Below, one piece after another: positions 32,646 to 44,286 of a DNA stretch of 64,000 bases. Source of the stretch: Plotosus lineatus (taxonomy: Eukaryota; Chordata; Actinopteri; Siluriformes; Plotosidae); NCBI GenBank assembly GCA_024760905.1, contig CM045729.1, forward strand, positions 8,363,580 through 8,427,579, given 5' to 3'. Numbering within the stretch: the first letter of the stretch is position 1; each line of letters opens with the position of its first letter. The notes below the pieces were generated by a model. It saw only the letters and a program-made list of their open reading frames with translations. It was not told the origin of the DNA and made no database searches. Both the position numbers and the translations under genes were made by a program.

Positions 32646-33205
32646 GACTACCGCCCAAATCACTTTGCATGTTAAAGGTGTTTGGAGCAGTAACTCTCCA
32701 TCTCCCACACCTGGAGACGACGAGAAGGAGGAGAAGGAGGAAGAGATTATCTGCTTTCAGATGTCGATATGATTGAAGTTTAATATCTGAAATGAAATCT
32801 TTTCATGTCAATCATAAATAATAAATCCCCAGACTCACCATGTTATAGTAGCCCTCTGGGCAAGTTGTTAATTTCTTCTGTTGCTTTTTCTTTTCTTTTC
32901 ACATAAAGAGAAGGAGGAGGGGGTGGAGGAGGTGGCATGTGCTTTATGTTTTTCCTGTTTTAGTAGAATGTGGTTCTGCAGGATTTTGTTTCTCCCTCCA
33001 GGGATTCAATTCATTCAGACTCCAAACTTCATAAACATTTTAAACTATTCATAAAATACACTCAAATATTTCTTATAAAAAGGTTTAATATCAGTTTTAT
33101 CATAAAGATATGATAACTACGCCCCGATCCAACTGATTAAACAGCTTATAAATAAATTAATGAATATAATATATAATAATTTACTATTATTGTTATTATT
33201 ATTAT

Positions 33206-33537
33206 TCATTCGTTCTTTCATTCATTTTCTGAACTGCTTAATCCTAATTAGAATGCGGGGAGGCTGGAGCCCATCTCAGCCGACTCTTGGAGTATATTGG
33301 ACAGTTCGCCAGATCATTGCAGGGTGGAAACACACTGAGGGCATCCCAGTGGTCTACGCCGAATGAATGATGGTATTGTTATTTCATTTGCCTCTCACCA
33401 CAGACAGTGAGAGACATGGCAGGCCTTTGATAACCCAGTTAGATGGGGGACAGCAGTAACAACTGGGTTATAATGGGGCTTCAAGCCCCCACCTATGGAT
33501 CAGTAAGCCAGCACCTGTTATTGAGCCACCACTACCC

Positions 33538-33539
<2 letters not shown>
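33206..33539 (-). mobile_element. SINE-B with C-type tail
   Basis: Left: attcattttctgaactgctt and taatcctaattagaatgcgg (C-type 3' tail, reversed). Right: the SINE-B body (cagacagtgagagacatggc) and degenerate tRNA-like head ending ccactacccc. AT-trinucleotide runs flank both ends. Same head and body as the copy at 31421 but with a different 3' tail. Confidence 0.85.
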
Positions 33540-33570
<31 letters not shown>

Positions 33571-34979
33571 TTTTGTTGTTGTTGTTGTTTCTACTAATAA
33601 TAATCGATTAATTCAGGCACAGGGAGGGACAATGGCTCCAGAAATAATCATGTAAAATACAGTACAGTACTGTTGTTTTTCCTGAGTCACTGGATGCCTG
33701 GGATTTTCTGTGGCGTATAGTACAGAACTCTTATTCTAACATGTACTTCAGTCTGTGCATTTTATTTAGCATTTCACAGTTAAAACTAAAATACAGTGCA
33801 ATTGAAAATAAGAATCATTATCACACGATTTCATTATTCAGCGATTTTATTACTCAAGTGTTTTGTAACAGTCATATAAATTATTGTTTTTTTTTAAACA
33901 CACCAGTTGGACACACAAACATGTTACAGAAACATACACAGAAACAATAACAATAACCAAACACATTTTAATACCGTACGACTGGTTTTGCTGTGAACAG
34001 TAGCACCCTGCATTCGGGCTAAATGTTGGCCAATATTGACAAGATTGCAATTCTGTTAACTGATATTTGAAAAACAATTACCAACCAGCTATTAAAATAA
34101 AGGTGATTAGCATGACTAACCATTTATAAAGTCACACATGTTCGCGCTGTGGTAATGTTACAGTAGGTAGTTTTGTAATCTTGGGAAGAATATTGAACAG
34201 TCTACGAACACTAATATTACTTTGAATTATAATGAAATGTTGGCTATTATAATACATTACTTCAGTGTGTCCAGTGTAGGAAGTGGACCATGTAAAACAT
34301 TTAACATTCAAATAGTGAAATTCAATAAATCGCTATTATGATTCCACTGAGCAACATGAAGACTGAATCATAACACATTGTTATTGAGGTAAAACCATGC
34401 TAGTGACTTATCTAGCCCTCAAATACTTAAAATATGGACAATATAATGAAACTTTGACTGTAAAAACAGGATGGAATTATCCCAAACATCAACATTTACC
34501 TCAGACTTGATGATAACACTTAGCATCGACTGCTAACTTGATTCTTCTCATGCATTTCTTCTTTTGGTGTTTTTGATTTTCTTTGCGGGGGACAGGGGAG
34601 AAACAACAACAATGCAGTTCCACTAAGGCACAATATTCTCAAAGTAAATGCAATGTGAGTGAAACTATGTTTGAGGTATTCATGCTAACAATGCTATATA
34701 CGTATGCTTAAAACGACAATATATCAGACTATTAGCATATGTTGAGCAGTTGCTAACAAAAGAATCATAAAAGAGGTGGGTTACAGCTCAGGGTGTTGGT
34801 ACAACAGTTCCAGGTATGTTTTATTTATTTATTTATTTATTATTATTATTTTTTTTTTACTTTTAATTTAAAAAAATAAAATAATTAAATTTAAAATGAT
34901 AATTATTAAAGAATTCATTCAAGTGAAAGAATAAATCAACTAATGCTAATGACCTCCTTAGTGAGAGTTAATGTTGAAG

Positions 34980-35290
34980 TTTGGCCAAAATTTTAATGTC
35001 TGTAATGTCTGGTTTACTTCGCAATTAAATTTTCTTCAATTTTTTATTTACCTCAAGGTCTGACGTACTTCAAATATTTTTATTTACCCCAATGACTTAT
35101 TTACCTTCATGTCCAGTTTAACTGTCTTATGTACCTCCATATCTGACTTACTTCTGTTTCTAATTTACCTCAGTCTCCTCACTGTCTCAGTGAGTTACCT
35201 CAAAACCCCATTTTACCTCAATTTCCAATTGAACTCATTGTCCATTTTAACCAACGTCCTTATTTACCTCAGTGGCTAATTTAACCTGAA
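34980..35290. repeat. Degenerate TTTACCTCA-type tandem array
   Basis: Variants of tttacctca (tttaccccaa, tttaccttca, gtacctccat, gttacctcaa) recur about nine times at irregular 20-35 bp spacing, separated by short variants of tgtctgatt. An outlying unit lies at 34496. It looks like an ancient minisatellite. Confidence 0.65.
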
Positions 35291-35692
35291 AGTCGCGACA
35301 GATGACACAATGGTTTAAAATGCTAACAGGATCCAGTTTAAAATTAATAACATTCAGACACTGGACAGCTGATCGGCCACATTTGTGTTTTGTTTTAAAG
35401 TTTTTAAGGATATTTTATTATAAGTCAGAATGTTCTGAAATAATTTTGCATCTTTAAATGTTGTTGTTGCTGGTTGAGCCCTATGAAAGGACACACTGAG
35501 TCTCAAACTACATGAGGACAAGAGACTCAACACCACAGGACTGATACTAGCACAATACACACACCATTAAGACAACTTTACACCAGTACACATATATACA
35601 CACGTATACACACTGTGGAAAGACAACACACTATAATCACAGAAATATGATAGTATTAGCATCATTGACAGTCGGTTTATACCCAAACGACC

Positions 35693-35695
<3 letters not shown>

Positions 35696-35754
<59 letters not shown>
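35696..35754. repeat. (GT)n microsatellite
   Basis: About 27 GT units followed by an alternating gcgcgtgcgcgcacgcg purine-pyrimidine stretch able to adopt Z-DNA. Confidence 0.93.
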
Positions 35755-35757
<3 letters not shown>

Positions 35758-36203
35758 TGCGCGCACGCGATAGGCTATTGGAAGTAAATTCCAGCTTTAC
35801 ATACTAATACTAACACTACACTAATGTTTCACATTGACATTAAATAAAATTAGCCTTTTAAAACAAGTGGCTAAAATGTGCAAAAATCCTCTTTAAAGGG
35901 TTAAAATGGCTACAGGAAGTAGCAAAAACTGGAGCTCCAGTCACACTAGTCATGCTAGCCCTTCTTGTCCTTTCTTGTCTGAGTAAAATGCTAATTGCTA
36001 ACAGTAAGATTACTTATTTGAGGGTTATATAAAGTAATAATAATTAAAAAAACAAAAACAAACAAGCAGTGGCAGACTGAATTTGCTACTGGAATATAAA
36101 GAGAAAACTGTTAGCATGCTATGTTTAAGAGATTACAGTATATACTGAAGATAAAATTAGCCATGAATCTGAAAAGTCATGCATAAGCATAACAATGATA
36201 TGC

Positions 36204-36238
<35 letters not shown>

Positions 36239-36536
36239 GCAATAATAATGAACACAGACATGATGAGGGACTGTCAGCAGTTTATCGTCTGTACTAGTAA
36301 AGCCTTCACAGAAAGGAATAAGTCACAATTTTTCTAATCATTAATCGCAATGATGTGTCGACATCTCCAAGTGTAAGTTTTATGGGGAAAGTCTTGATGT
36401 AAGCAGTTCAGCCAGCGTTTACATGACAGTATTTTGAGCTGCTCCCATGGCTTTTGTTGGAAGATTAGCAAAGAACACAGTGGTGTTTAGTGACTTTAGT
36501 GGCATTGTGTGGCAGTGGCAAAGTGTACCAGATTGA

Positions 36537-36580
<44 letters not shown>

Positions 36581-37059
36581 GTACTTCACCTTAAATAAAT
36601 TATTTGACTCCCTGTTCAGAAACACCATGAGGATGCTAATTAGCTAATTAGGCTAAGCTCCATTTTTTTCTAAATCTTTCATTGGTGTTTATTTATGTAT
36701 TTAAATTGTGTGAAGAACACTAAGTCTGCAAATCTCCTCACGGTTCTGAAGAACCAGTGAAGCGGTCCTCCCCAGCACCAAGAAGCACAGACGGCTAAAA
36801 CGGTGAGTGTGGCAGATTTATTTATTTATTTTTACGTAGACCTTGCGTACCCTGTACCATCTTTCTGGCTGCCGTTTGACTTCCTGTGTGCATGTGATGG
36901 TGCTTAATCACAACAAAGCCTCGATGGGGAACAGGAAACTCATAGAGCGATAACAACTGTTGCAGAGAGGCAGCATATGAACCTCTGTCTTCCCAAAACT
37001 CGTCTCATTTCCATGCTACATCCTCAGTGACAGGTAATGCTAATGGTAATAGCTTAGCT

Positions 37060-37308
37060 TCACCTCTCACAATAGTTCAAAGTGAAACTTCCAGAACTCT
37101 TCTGGTCTACGATGCTCCACTGCTCCACATCTAGCTTTTCATCCATCTCATCTTCATCTTCATCCTCTTCTTCATCTTCCTCATAAAGGCTGGCTTCTTC
37201 AATAGAGCTCTCCATACGATAGCAATATGGTTGCCCCTCTGTGTACTCGTATATGGTTGGCAAACTGCTCTTTAAGCTGCAGCGCCGCCTCAGCGCCACT
37301 AGCAGGGG
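37060..37308 (-). CDS. lrrc75-like: Last coding exon of an LRRC75-type gene
   Basis: This 249-nt exon follows acceptor tttgtttacag and ends with TGA at 37060-37062. It encodes PLLVALRRRCSLKSSLPTIY, EYTEGQPYC, then a strongly acidic tail (ASLYEEDEEEDEDEDEMDE) and a C-terminus ending SFTLNYCER. I recognise the junction MPQ-PLLVALRRRC…SLPTIYE as the LRRC75 (formerly FAM211) family; A or B cannot be decided here. The family is poorly characterised. It is intact, with no stops. Confidence 0.85.
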   Translation of the reverse strand, partial: PLLVALRRRCSLKSSLPTIYEYTEGQPYCYRMESSIEEASLYEEDEEEDEDEDEMDEKLDVEQWSIVDQKSSGSFTLNYCER

Positions 37309-37502
37309 CTGTAAACAAAAACAGTTATATTTTAAACCTGTCAAATTCAAGAAATGGCTAAAATACAGCAGAATTACAAACAAAAACCTCAGTATTTACA
37401 ATACAATACTCAAAATTGGAAACACCTGTATGTTAGCTGAATGGTTACCTAACTAGCTTACTAGCTAAATGTGGGCATATGGGATAATTTTCTAGTTAGC
37501 TA

Positions 37503-37640
37503 TAATCTCTTGCGATGGCCTAGTGAATTGTCCAGGGTGTACCTCGCCCTTGGACAGAGTCAGCTGAGATGGGCGTCAGTATCTGCGTGAAACCTAATTT
37601 TGATTAAGCAATTCAGAAAATGAATAGATGCGCTATAATC
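37503..37640 (+). mobile_element. C-type SINE tail fragment
   Basis: The sequence gcgatggcctagtgaattgt … gtcagctgagatgggcg … cagaaaatgaatagatg is the 3' tail shared by SINE-B (C-tail form) and SINE-D, without a head. It lies in the intron or downstream flank next to the lrrc75-type last exon. Confidence 0.75.
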
Positions 37641-37654
37641 TCACTTTACACTGA

Positions 37655-38178
37655 GGCTTATTCATTCATTTTCTGAACTGCTTAATCCTAATTAAGGTAC
37701 AGTCTGTTTGGGCTTTTATACCTTAGCCCAGTGGCTCATCATGCTGGTGCTTATCCCAGGTTTCTGTAGCGTGAAGCAACCAGGAGTTCAACTCCTAGTA
37801 CATCGCAGGTTACCTTCCCTGTATATTTTTACTGGTACCCATTTATACTGCTGGGTGAATAGAGGCATGCTTGTGGTTAGGACCTTGCCCAGGGGTCTTA
37901 GCACAGTGGGGGTCTAACTGGGATTTGAACACACCACCTTCCAGTCATGAGCACAGCACCCTAGCCACTACGCCACTGGCCCTACCAGTGCTGACATCTG
38001 TGCAGGTACTCTCAGCACGTCAGCAATGGTTCTTTTACATGAACCTCTCACCATAGACAGTGAGAAACATGGTAACCCAGTTAGCTGCACTGGGGGTACA
38101 GCATTGAGGAGTGTTGACAGTGGGGCCCCATTCTTGGGATTGGTAATCCAGCATCTTAATCACCGGGCTACCCCTGCC
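37655..38178 (-). mobile_element. SINE-B remnant with a SINE-A copy inside
   Basis: 37657-37690 is a reversed C-type tail (attcattttctgaactgctt). 37690-37985 is a full reversed SINE-A copy (gggatttgaacacaccacct and ctagccactacgccactggc at its head). 38015-38178 is a reversed SINE-B body and head (ccgggctacccctgccc). The middle of the SINE-B tail is missing, so SINE-A replaced or was accompanied by loss of that part. All of it lies in the intron of the lrrc75-type gene. Confidence 0.8.
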
Positions 38179-38260
38179 CATTTATATTATAAATGATTGC
38201 TGAAAAATATAGCTGCTTGTGCAGTCACAGTCCTGCTATTGTTGGTGGTGTTTGTGTTAC

Positions 38261-38606
38261 CTGAGGCATGGTGAATATGTCCACATTGTTCCCGAGATCG
38301 ATCCAGGCCAGACATGAGAAACTCTGTGGATTTTTCACAGCCTCTGTCAGGTCCTTCATGATAGACACGGTCAGACGGTTTCCGTTCAGTGCCAGTGTGG
38401 TCAGTTTGGGCAAAACACCTAAAACAGGCAACAGTATTCGCAAACCTTCATCCCGTAGCTCGGTAAAGCTCAAATCCACAGATATGATAGCGCCCCCACT
38501 GGTCTGGAGGTAATATGCCACGTGTCGAATGTCCCGCATAGACAGAGGGATTCCGGAAAGATCCACCGAGTCACTGCAGAGCTTTTTCTGAAGAGTTGTT
38601 TTCAAC
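38261..38606 (-). CDS. lrrc75-like: Leucine-rich-repeat exon of an LRRC75-type gene
   Basis: This 346-nt exon runs from acceptor ctgtctcttcag to donor cctcag|gtaaca, phase 0 at its end. It encodes LSGIPLSMRDIRHVAYYLQ, ISVDLSFTELRDEGLRILLP, LPKLTTLALNGNRLTVSIMK and FSCLAWIDLGNNVDIFTMPQ: three or so LRR-type units (LxxLxLxxNxL) matching the conserved core of the LRRC75 family. Upstream exons are not recognised in the window; 66 bp upstream a gypsy element begins. The frame upstream of the acceptor has stops, which supports the splice site. Confidence 0.88.
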
Positions 38607-38672
38607 CTGAAGAGACAGAAAATTAATTAGAAAAATTATAAAGAAGAATAATGTTTTACTTTCCTTCTTTAC

Positions 38673-38845
38673 TGTGATGGACTTGCGCGAGTTCCATAAG
38701 TGTTTGAAATGATCCATGTCAAGCAAAGGAAGTTGGTTTAACAATTTATTGGAGTTGAGCCAGTGAATGTAGCAATTACACAAGTATATACAAGTTGAGT
38801 AGTTTAGCTAAGTCCTAGTTCGGAGAGAGGCAGTTGTAGGGCCGG
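38673..38845 (-). repeat. 3' LTR of the gypsy element
   Basis: Matches 42060-42234 in its first ~130 bases and diverges towards 38845, where it meets the element interior. The outer boundary abuts the 4-bp duplication. Confidence 0.75.
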
Positions 38846-39195
38846 AACCAAACCATCGCAAAAAACGGGGTCCTACTGTACTGTGTAACATATCAACAAC
38901 TTGAATGGACTGAATCCCAATGATTCTTGCACAAACTCTCTGGTAGCAAACAGCAGCAGTGGAATTACTTCATCTCAGCATTTCACGTTCTCGAAATTGT
39001 AAGTTCTCATCATATTCTTCAAAGTTGGTTCCTTCGTAAGGCTCCTTTACACTCTGGGTGGTATGCACTGGATCTTATCCACTTGACTCCCAGTTGATAT
39101 ATCATACTTTGGAAAATTTGCCCCTTAATCAAACTGAATTTCCTTTGGCAGACCAGTGTGTGAAGAAATTGATCAGGGCCTTAACAATCTTTGTA

Positions 39196-39960
39196 CCGTA
39201 TTTTCCAGACTACAAGGTGCACTTTTTTCATACTGTGGCTGAAGGTGGGACTTATACTCCAGAGCGATTTATATGTGAAATTATTACATATAATTCTGTT
39301 AGTCATAATAATAACAAACATAATTTCAAATGTTTCTTATTTTTACAAGAGGACACTCTAGGCTTGAGTACCAGTACCTGCTCATGCTGTACCACTGAAG
39401 AAATGTACCCAAAAAGAAAATCTTATTTTGTGGATTACAAGCTGTGAAATATGCAAGGGAAAATGCTAATCGAGCAGCAGAAAGAAAGTCTGGAGTGAAC
39501 GAGAAACTTGTGAGGGACTGGAAAAAAGCAGAAATTATTATCACCGCAATGAAGAAAACAAACAAACAAAAAATAGCTAATCGCAGGCTAAAAGCTAGAT
39601 GGCCACTGCTAGAGGAATGAGTTCGCACATGGGTGCTTGAGCAGTGTGCTGCAGGGAGGGGCTCGTCAACAGTGCAGTTGCGTCTCCACGTCCAGGTAGT
39701 TGTGAAGGAGTTGAATAGAAATGACTTTGCGTGAGGACCTTCTTGGTGTTACCGCTTCATGCAACGCAACCACCTCTCTATCAGAACGAGGACCACAACG
39801 TCACAAAAACTGTGAACAGATTTCCAAGCAAGGTAGACAGTTTTTTTTGAGTTTGCAACTTAGAGTCCAGAGACTTATATTTGTTTTTTCTTCCTTATTA
39901 TGCATTTTTTTGGCTAGTGTGACTTGTACCCCGGAGTGATGTATAGTCTAGAAAATATGA
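39196..39960 (+). mobile_element. pogo-like DNA transposon (765 bp, TA duplication)
   Basis: Ends ccgtattttccagactac and reverse complement of tagtctagaaaatatga are inverted repeats flanked by TA (39194-39195; 39961-39962). The plus-strand interior encodes a helix-turn-helix type region (YAKENANRAAERKSGVNEKL, VRDWKKAEII; then ANRRLKARWPLLEE) typical of pogo/CENP-B-related transposases, without a catalytic core. It is inserted into the gypsy integrase. Confidence 0.82.
39440..39730 (+). pseudogene. pogo/CENP-B-type DNA-binding domain remnant
   Basis: Reads through 39450-39620 as RAAERKSGVNEKLVRDWKKA…KARWPLLEE, then a TGA, then WVLEQCAAGRGSSTVQLRLH. This is the expected order of an N-terminal HTH pair. 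No DDE region follows. Confidence 0.7.
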
Positions 39961-40955
39961 TAGCGCCGATATTCCTCAGAGGGATCAACTCGAGAAAATG
40001 TTTGGATGCAGACATCATGGTCAACAGGAATTGATTTCTGAATTTAGTCCAATGCAGAGAACGAACACAGTTCATGATGACCCTACAGAATGCTGGTAAA
40101 GGCTTCAGAAGTGCTGCAGGAATCTTCTGATCCGGCTTTCCGACCATCTGGCATGTGTAGCAAATCCGGCAGAAGTTAGATACGTCCTGTCTTATATTAA
40201 GACAGTAGAAGTGTTTTGTGAGATTATCATAAATTTTGTTCACACAAAATGACCTCCTAACGGGCCCCCATGTGGTAATCTCAAGATATTGGCGCAATAC
40301 ACCTTCAGAATAACAATTTGGTGTATAGTAACATGAAAGCTATAACATCTGGCAGACTCCACCACTGACACAATAACCAACTATAGCTTTAACTAACTCC
40401 TTTTCATGAAGAGCAGCATCAAAGGAAGACCATTTTCTTATTCAGAGCTTGTATCACAGGACATATTTCTGGATTCTTTTTCAGTGATGTCATCTTTTGG
40501 TGATGGGATTAGTTCATAGACTTTAGGCTCAACATCGAACCTCTGGCAACACCTGCCAAATAATTTCCCAATAGTAAAGAAACACCCTCAACTCCTGGGT
40601 GAGGCATAACAGTGATTTGACACTCAGAGATACAATGGGACCTGACCCTAAGGCGAACTTTAACTCAATATTATGTAAGAGAGCTTTAATGAAAACCTTC
40701 AAAACTTTTCAACATCAAAGATTGATTGGTGGCTAGGCGCAAATATAAAGGTAGTACACCCAAAAGTAACTGTCCCAGTTTCTTGATCAATACCGGCGAG
40801 CGTCAATAAGTGACTATCCTCCGGTATGTAAGGGACATACTCCTCTCTAATATCAGACTGCTAATCATAATGCTTAGGAATTGTACTATTAATTTCATAA
40901 GGTATTTTGGAAGTAAAAAGCACAATAAGCTGCTTTTTCCTTTTAAAGCATGACA

Positions 40956-42130
40956 CTAAGTCATTACGTGACCTTCTTTCTTCTGATCCTTTTCAGAGTT
41001 CTGTTTCTGGGCACTGGACACCCTTTGACCAGAGGAAATCTTTGGCATTTTATAGTCATCTCTTCTCTTTACAAGCACTTCCTTATGAACATAGCTGTCA
41101 GCCAGGACAGCAACCTTTATAAGCATGTCAACTTGGTGTTCATTGTAGTAGGCTTTGAGGTCCTTGTGGACACACCACTGGAGTTCTTCAAGCACCTTAA
41201 CTTCCTTCAATTTTTTTGAGGCTGTCGACTTTACTGGATCTGCATCACTTGCTTATAAACTTCTGGTGGTATGCCTCTGGCACCAGCTCAAAGGCAATAA
41301 GGACAGTGGACTTGACTATGTTCTTTCTTTGTTCTGATGAAAATGAAATGAACATTTCTTGCCATTTGCATGGAAACACATTTTGTAATAGTGATGGCCA
41401 TGCATGGCGGAGCCAATCGTAATTAGTGGCTGCGTTCTCAAAGTCTGCAAAGAACTGGTCAAGTGCATCTTCATTAATGGCTGGTACTGTGATTATGTGC
41501 TTGCCAATAACACATTTTGATTGTGATTCATCCTTGGTGGATTGAGTTTCATGTCCATACTTTTCTATCTCCATTCTCTTCATTTCCAATTTCTTCATCC
41601 CAAATTATGCCTCTGTCTCTGTTGGGATTGGCGTCTTTCATTGTCATACTTCATTCGGCGGGTTTTGGCCTCTGCCCCATTCAGCGTTTCTGCCTTTGTT
41701 CTGGAAATCTCTAATTATATTTCTTTGAGCCAAAGTTCTGTATCTCCACCCTTTACTGCCCCTGAAGTGCCTTGGGGATCACTACAGTTGTATGTCAATT
41801 CCCTTGGCAACAAACGTTTCTCAATGAAGTCTTTTGTAGCTCTTTCTTCATGTCCACGTTCTTCATTGGCAATTTCACATCAGTTCCAAGATCTGTGGCA
41901 ATCTCTATTAACTTTTCTTCCTCAAAAGACTCCGAGGCCTTTAGAGAGGGATTTTCCAAGAAGTCAGCAGGCTGAGACATTGCGCTACATTCAATGGTAC
42001 ATTGATACAAACCAAATTGTTCTATCAATTTGTTTGATCTCGGGCAAGCCCCAAATTTATGTGACAGACTGGTGCTAGTTCCAGAAGTATTTGAAATGAT
42101 CCAACTTAGGCAAAGGAAGTCGTTTAACAA
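40956..42130 (-). pseudogene. Gypsy gag with SCAN-like capsid region
   Basis: Frames 42130-41795 (ADFLENPSLKASESFEEEKL), 41598-41245 (EDALDQFFADFENAATNYDW, LLQNVFPCKWQEMF, FELVPEAYHQKF) and 41210-40956 (VLEELQWCVHKDLKAYYNEH, MLIKVAVLADSYV) form a gag whose capsid part resembles vertebrate SCAN domains. SCAN is thought to derive from such gypsy gags. Frame shifts separate the pieces. Confidence 0.8.
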
Positions 42131-42234
42131 TTTATTGAAGTTGAGTTAGTGAATGTACTAATTACACAAGTACAGACTAAGGTTTACTGGCTTAGCTTCT
42201 AAGTATGGATAAAGAATGTGCCTGTTACATCACA
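42060..42234 (-). repeat. 5' LTR of the gypsy element
   Basis: 175 bp, from tgtgacagac to catcaca. On minus it is followed at once by taaatttggggcttgccc, which has the look of a primer-binding-site region. Confidence 0.75.
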
Positions 42235-42284
42235 TTACTATCCAAATACATTTTTATTTAAACAGTTTCCCACTGAGACAGCGA

Positions 42285-42328
<44 letters not shown>

Positions 42329-42372
42329 GAGAGAGAGATAGAGAGTGTCAAGAGAGAAAAATAAATACAATT

Positions 42373-42500
42373 GCGTGTTTCTGTCCCATGCTAAAGGATT
42401 GTCAGAAATGGCATTTGACGTAAAAACCCATGCCAAATCAAACGTGCGAATCATTCGATGTGGCGACCCCTGATAAAGGGAAAAAGCCGAAAGGAAATCT
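42373..42500 (+). mobile_element. SINE-B RTE-type tail fragment
   Basis: Contains acgtaaaaacccatgccaaa, caaacgtgcgaatcattcg, tgtggcgacccctgataaag and ggaaaaagccgaaagga: the 3' third of SINE-B with the RTE tail, lacking head and body. Confidence 0.85.
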
Positions 42501-42915
42501 CAATTGCATACCCATACTTATAATAAATATTAAAATAAATAAGAAAACAGAAATTTGCCATAATATATAAATGTACTGTATTCGAGGATCAAGGTTCAAC
42601 ACAATAATCTAAAATTTTATTTCCTTTTTAATTAAGCAGCAACCCCTCCACCCAAAAAAGTAAAGAGATACTAACGAAAATTAATAATTAAAAAATCAGC
42701 TGCGCTTATCTCTCTGACTCCACCCATATTCACTTGCCATACCCACTAATGCATTTTCACCTCAGCATTTCTCCTCCTGTCTGTCTCACTCTACATCAAA
42801 ATCATTCCCTCAGTCTGCTACCATTAGTAGCACACTTGTATAACCCTTTCCTCTGTCTGAAGACTGCATGGCTCTCAGCCAATCAGAACTCACAGTAGCA
42901 ATGCAGACAATAGTG
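42501..42915. other. No gene seen
   Basis: AT-rich sequence with no recognisable repeat end or coding region. A GA/GT-rich patch lies just upstream at 42285-42346. Confidence 0.55.
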
Positions 42916-42916
42916 T

Positions 42917-42977
<61 letters not shown>

Positions 42978-42988
42978 CGTGCGCCCGT

Positions 42989-43024
<36 letters not shown>

Positions 43025-43126
43025 GGACAGCTGTAATTCACTCAGATCCTCTGTATTGTTAGTATTGACTCCTTTGTGTAACTTTGGCCTGAATTCAATT
43101 TGTTTCGAAATATAACCCTGTTGATG

Positions 43127-43223
<97 letters not shown>

Positions 43224-43904
43224 CTGAGAGGATTTGCTGCTCTGTGACGTTTCTGGCTGCTTTGAAGACTCTTTAAAGGCTCAGATCAAAAAGTGTGCAG
43301 AAATAAAAATGGTGAGAAAGTCAGCGTCCTCCTGAGTGCAATTGGAGACAACCAGTTTGTGTTGCTGCATGTGAAATGCCGTGTTGGTGTGTTTAGTGAA
43401 TTGGCCTTTGAGCGTGATGTCTTAAAAGTTCTCCCTGACCTGCATGACCAGTCAGACGGAAACAAACCAAAGTGTGGTGTCTCGTGGACCTTGTACAGAG
43501 GCTGGGTTTAATATTCTGTGTAACGGAAGACTCCTGCAGCTGTGTCTCAAATCCATTGCCATTCATCACTGCACTGTCAGAAGTGTACTGCATTGCAGGT
43601 ACATGTACCAGGTGCAGCATTTATATGATTCAGGCCCCAGTGGGGACACATGATACACATGTGGTTTAAAACACAGTCACAGGCATGGAATAAATATACA
43701 GCATCACTAATATTACTAATGTCTCACACACACACACACACACACACACACCCACACACACCCACAAGTACTTCACACACACAAAAACAGTGGACAAAAA
43801 AGCACATTCTGCAGCATCTGAGCAGATTTCTATTTTGCGATCAAGTGTCACTTTCAGTTACAGTCACTCGTCTCCTCTCACTTCATGTTGTCTTGTGTCA
43901 CCGG

Positions 43905-43974
<70 letters not shown>

Positions 43975-44024
43975 GAGAAATGGAAGGAGAGAGAAGAAGA
44001 AAAAGAAGATGAAGGGGGGGAGAG

Positions 44025-44081
<57 letters not shown>

Positions 44082-44153
44082 CTTCCTGTCACTTTGTCTA
44101 ATCATGTTCGGATAATGTGATCTCACACACACACACATGCTCGCCCACTCGGC

Positions 44154-44204
<51 letters not shown>

Positions 44205-44217
44205 ACACACACACACG

Positions 44218-44286
<69 letters not shown>

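Larger units (their letters stand above)
33542..36800. other. AT-rich, gene-free stretch
   Basis: Only short frames without domains. Contents: (ATT)n at 33540-33569, (GT)n at 35696-35754, (TTA)n at 36205-36237, (CA)n at 36538-36579 and a degenerate TTTACCTCA array at 34980-35290. The end nearest 37060 may contain the 3' UTR of the lrrc75-type gene on minus (aataaataaataaa at about 36816-36830, read in reverse). No RNA gene recognised. Confidence 0.6.
39063..40297 (-). pseudogene. Gypsy integrase, interrupted
   Basis: The frame 40297-39963 shows the zinc-binding part (LTKHFYCLNIRQDVSNFCRI then CYTCQMVGKPDQ) and the start of the core (FLELIPLRNIGA). The reading resumes across the nested element at 39193 with KIVKALINFFTHWSAKG and related fragments to about 39063. 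Stops and frame shifts are present on both sides. Confidence 0.8.
38673..42234 (-). mobile_element. Ty3/gypsy-type LTR retrotransposon with SCAN-like gag, deleted
   Basis: Two direct repeats (LTRs) start tgtgatggac (38673) and tgtgacagac (42060) and share over 120 bp (tttgaaatgatcca, ttaacaatttattg, attacacaagta). A 4-bp duplication ttac flanks the element (38669-38672; 42235-42238). Between them on minus are gag (42130-40956), a protease-like region (about 40900-40480) and integrase (40297-39914, continuing at 39193). The RT/RNase H region is missing. A pogo-like element is nested in the integrase. Confidence 0.88.

Noticed and set aside
37708..38056. Plus-strand frames within the lrrc75-type intron
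   Set aside because: They lie wholly in reversed SINE-A and SINE-B sequence.
43293..43511. Possible gag fragment (SVLLSAIGDNQFVLLHV)
   Set aside because: Too short and without neighbouring retrotransposon parts or terminal repeats.
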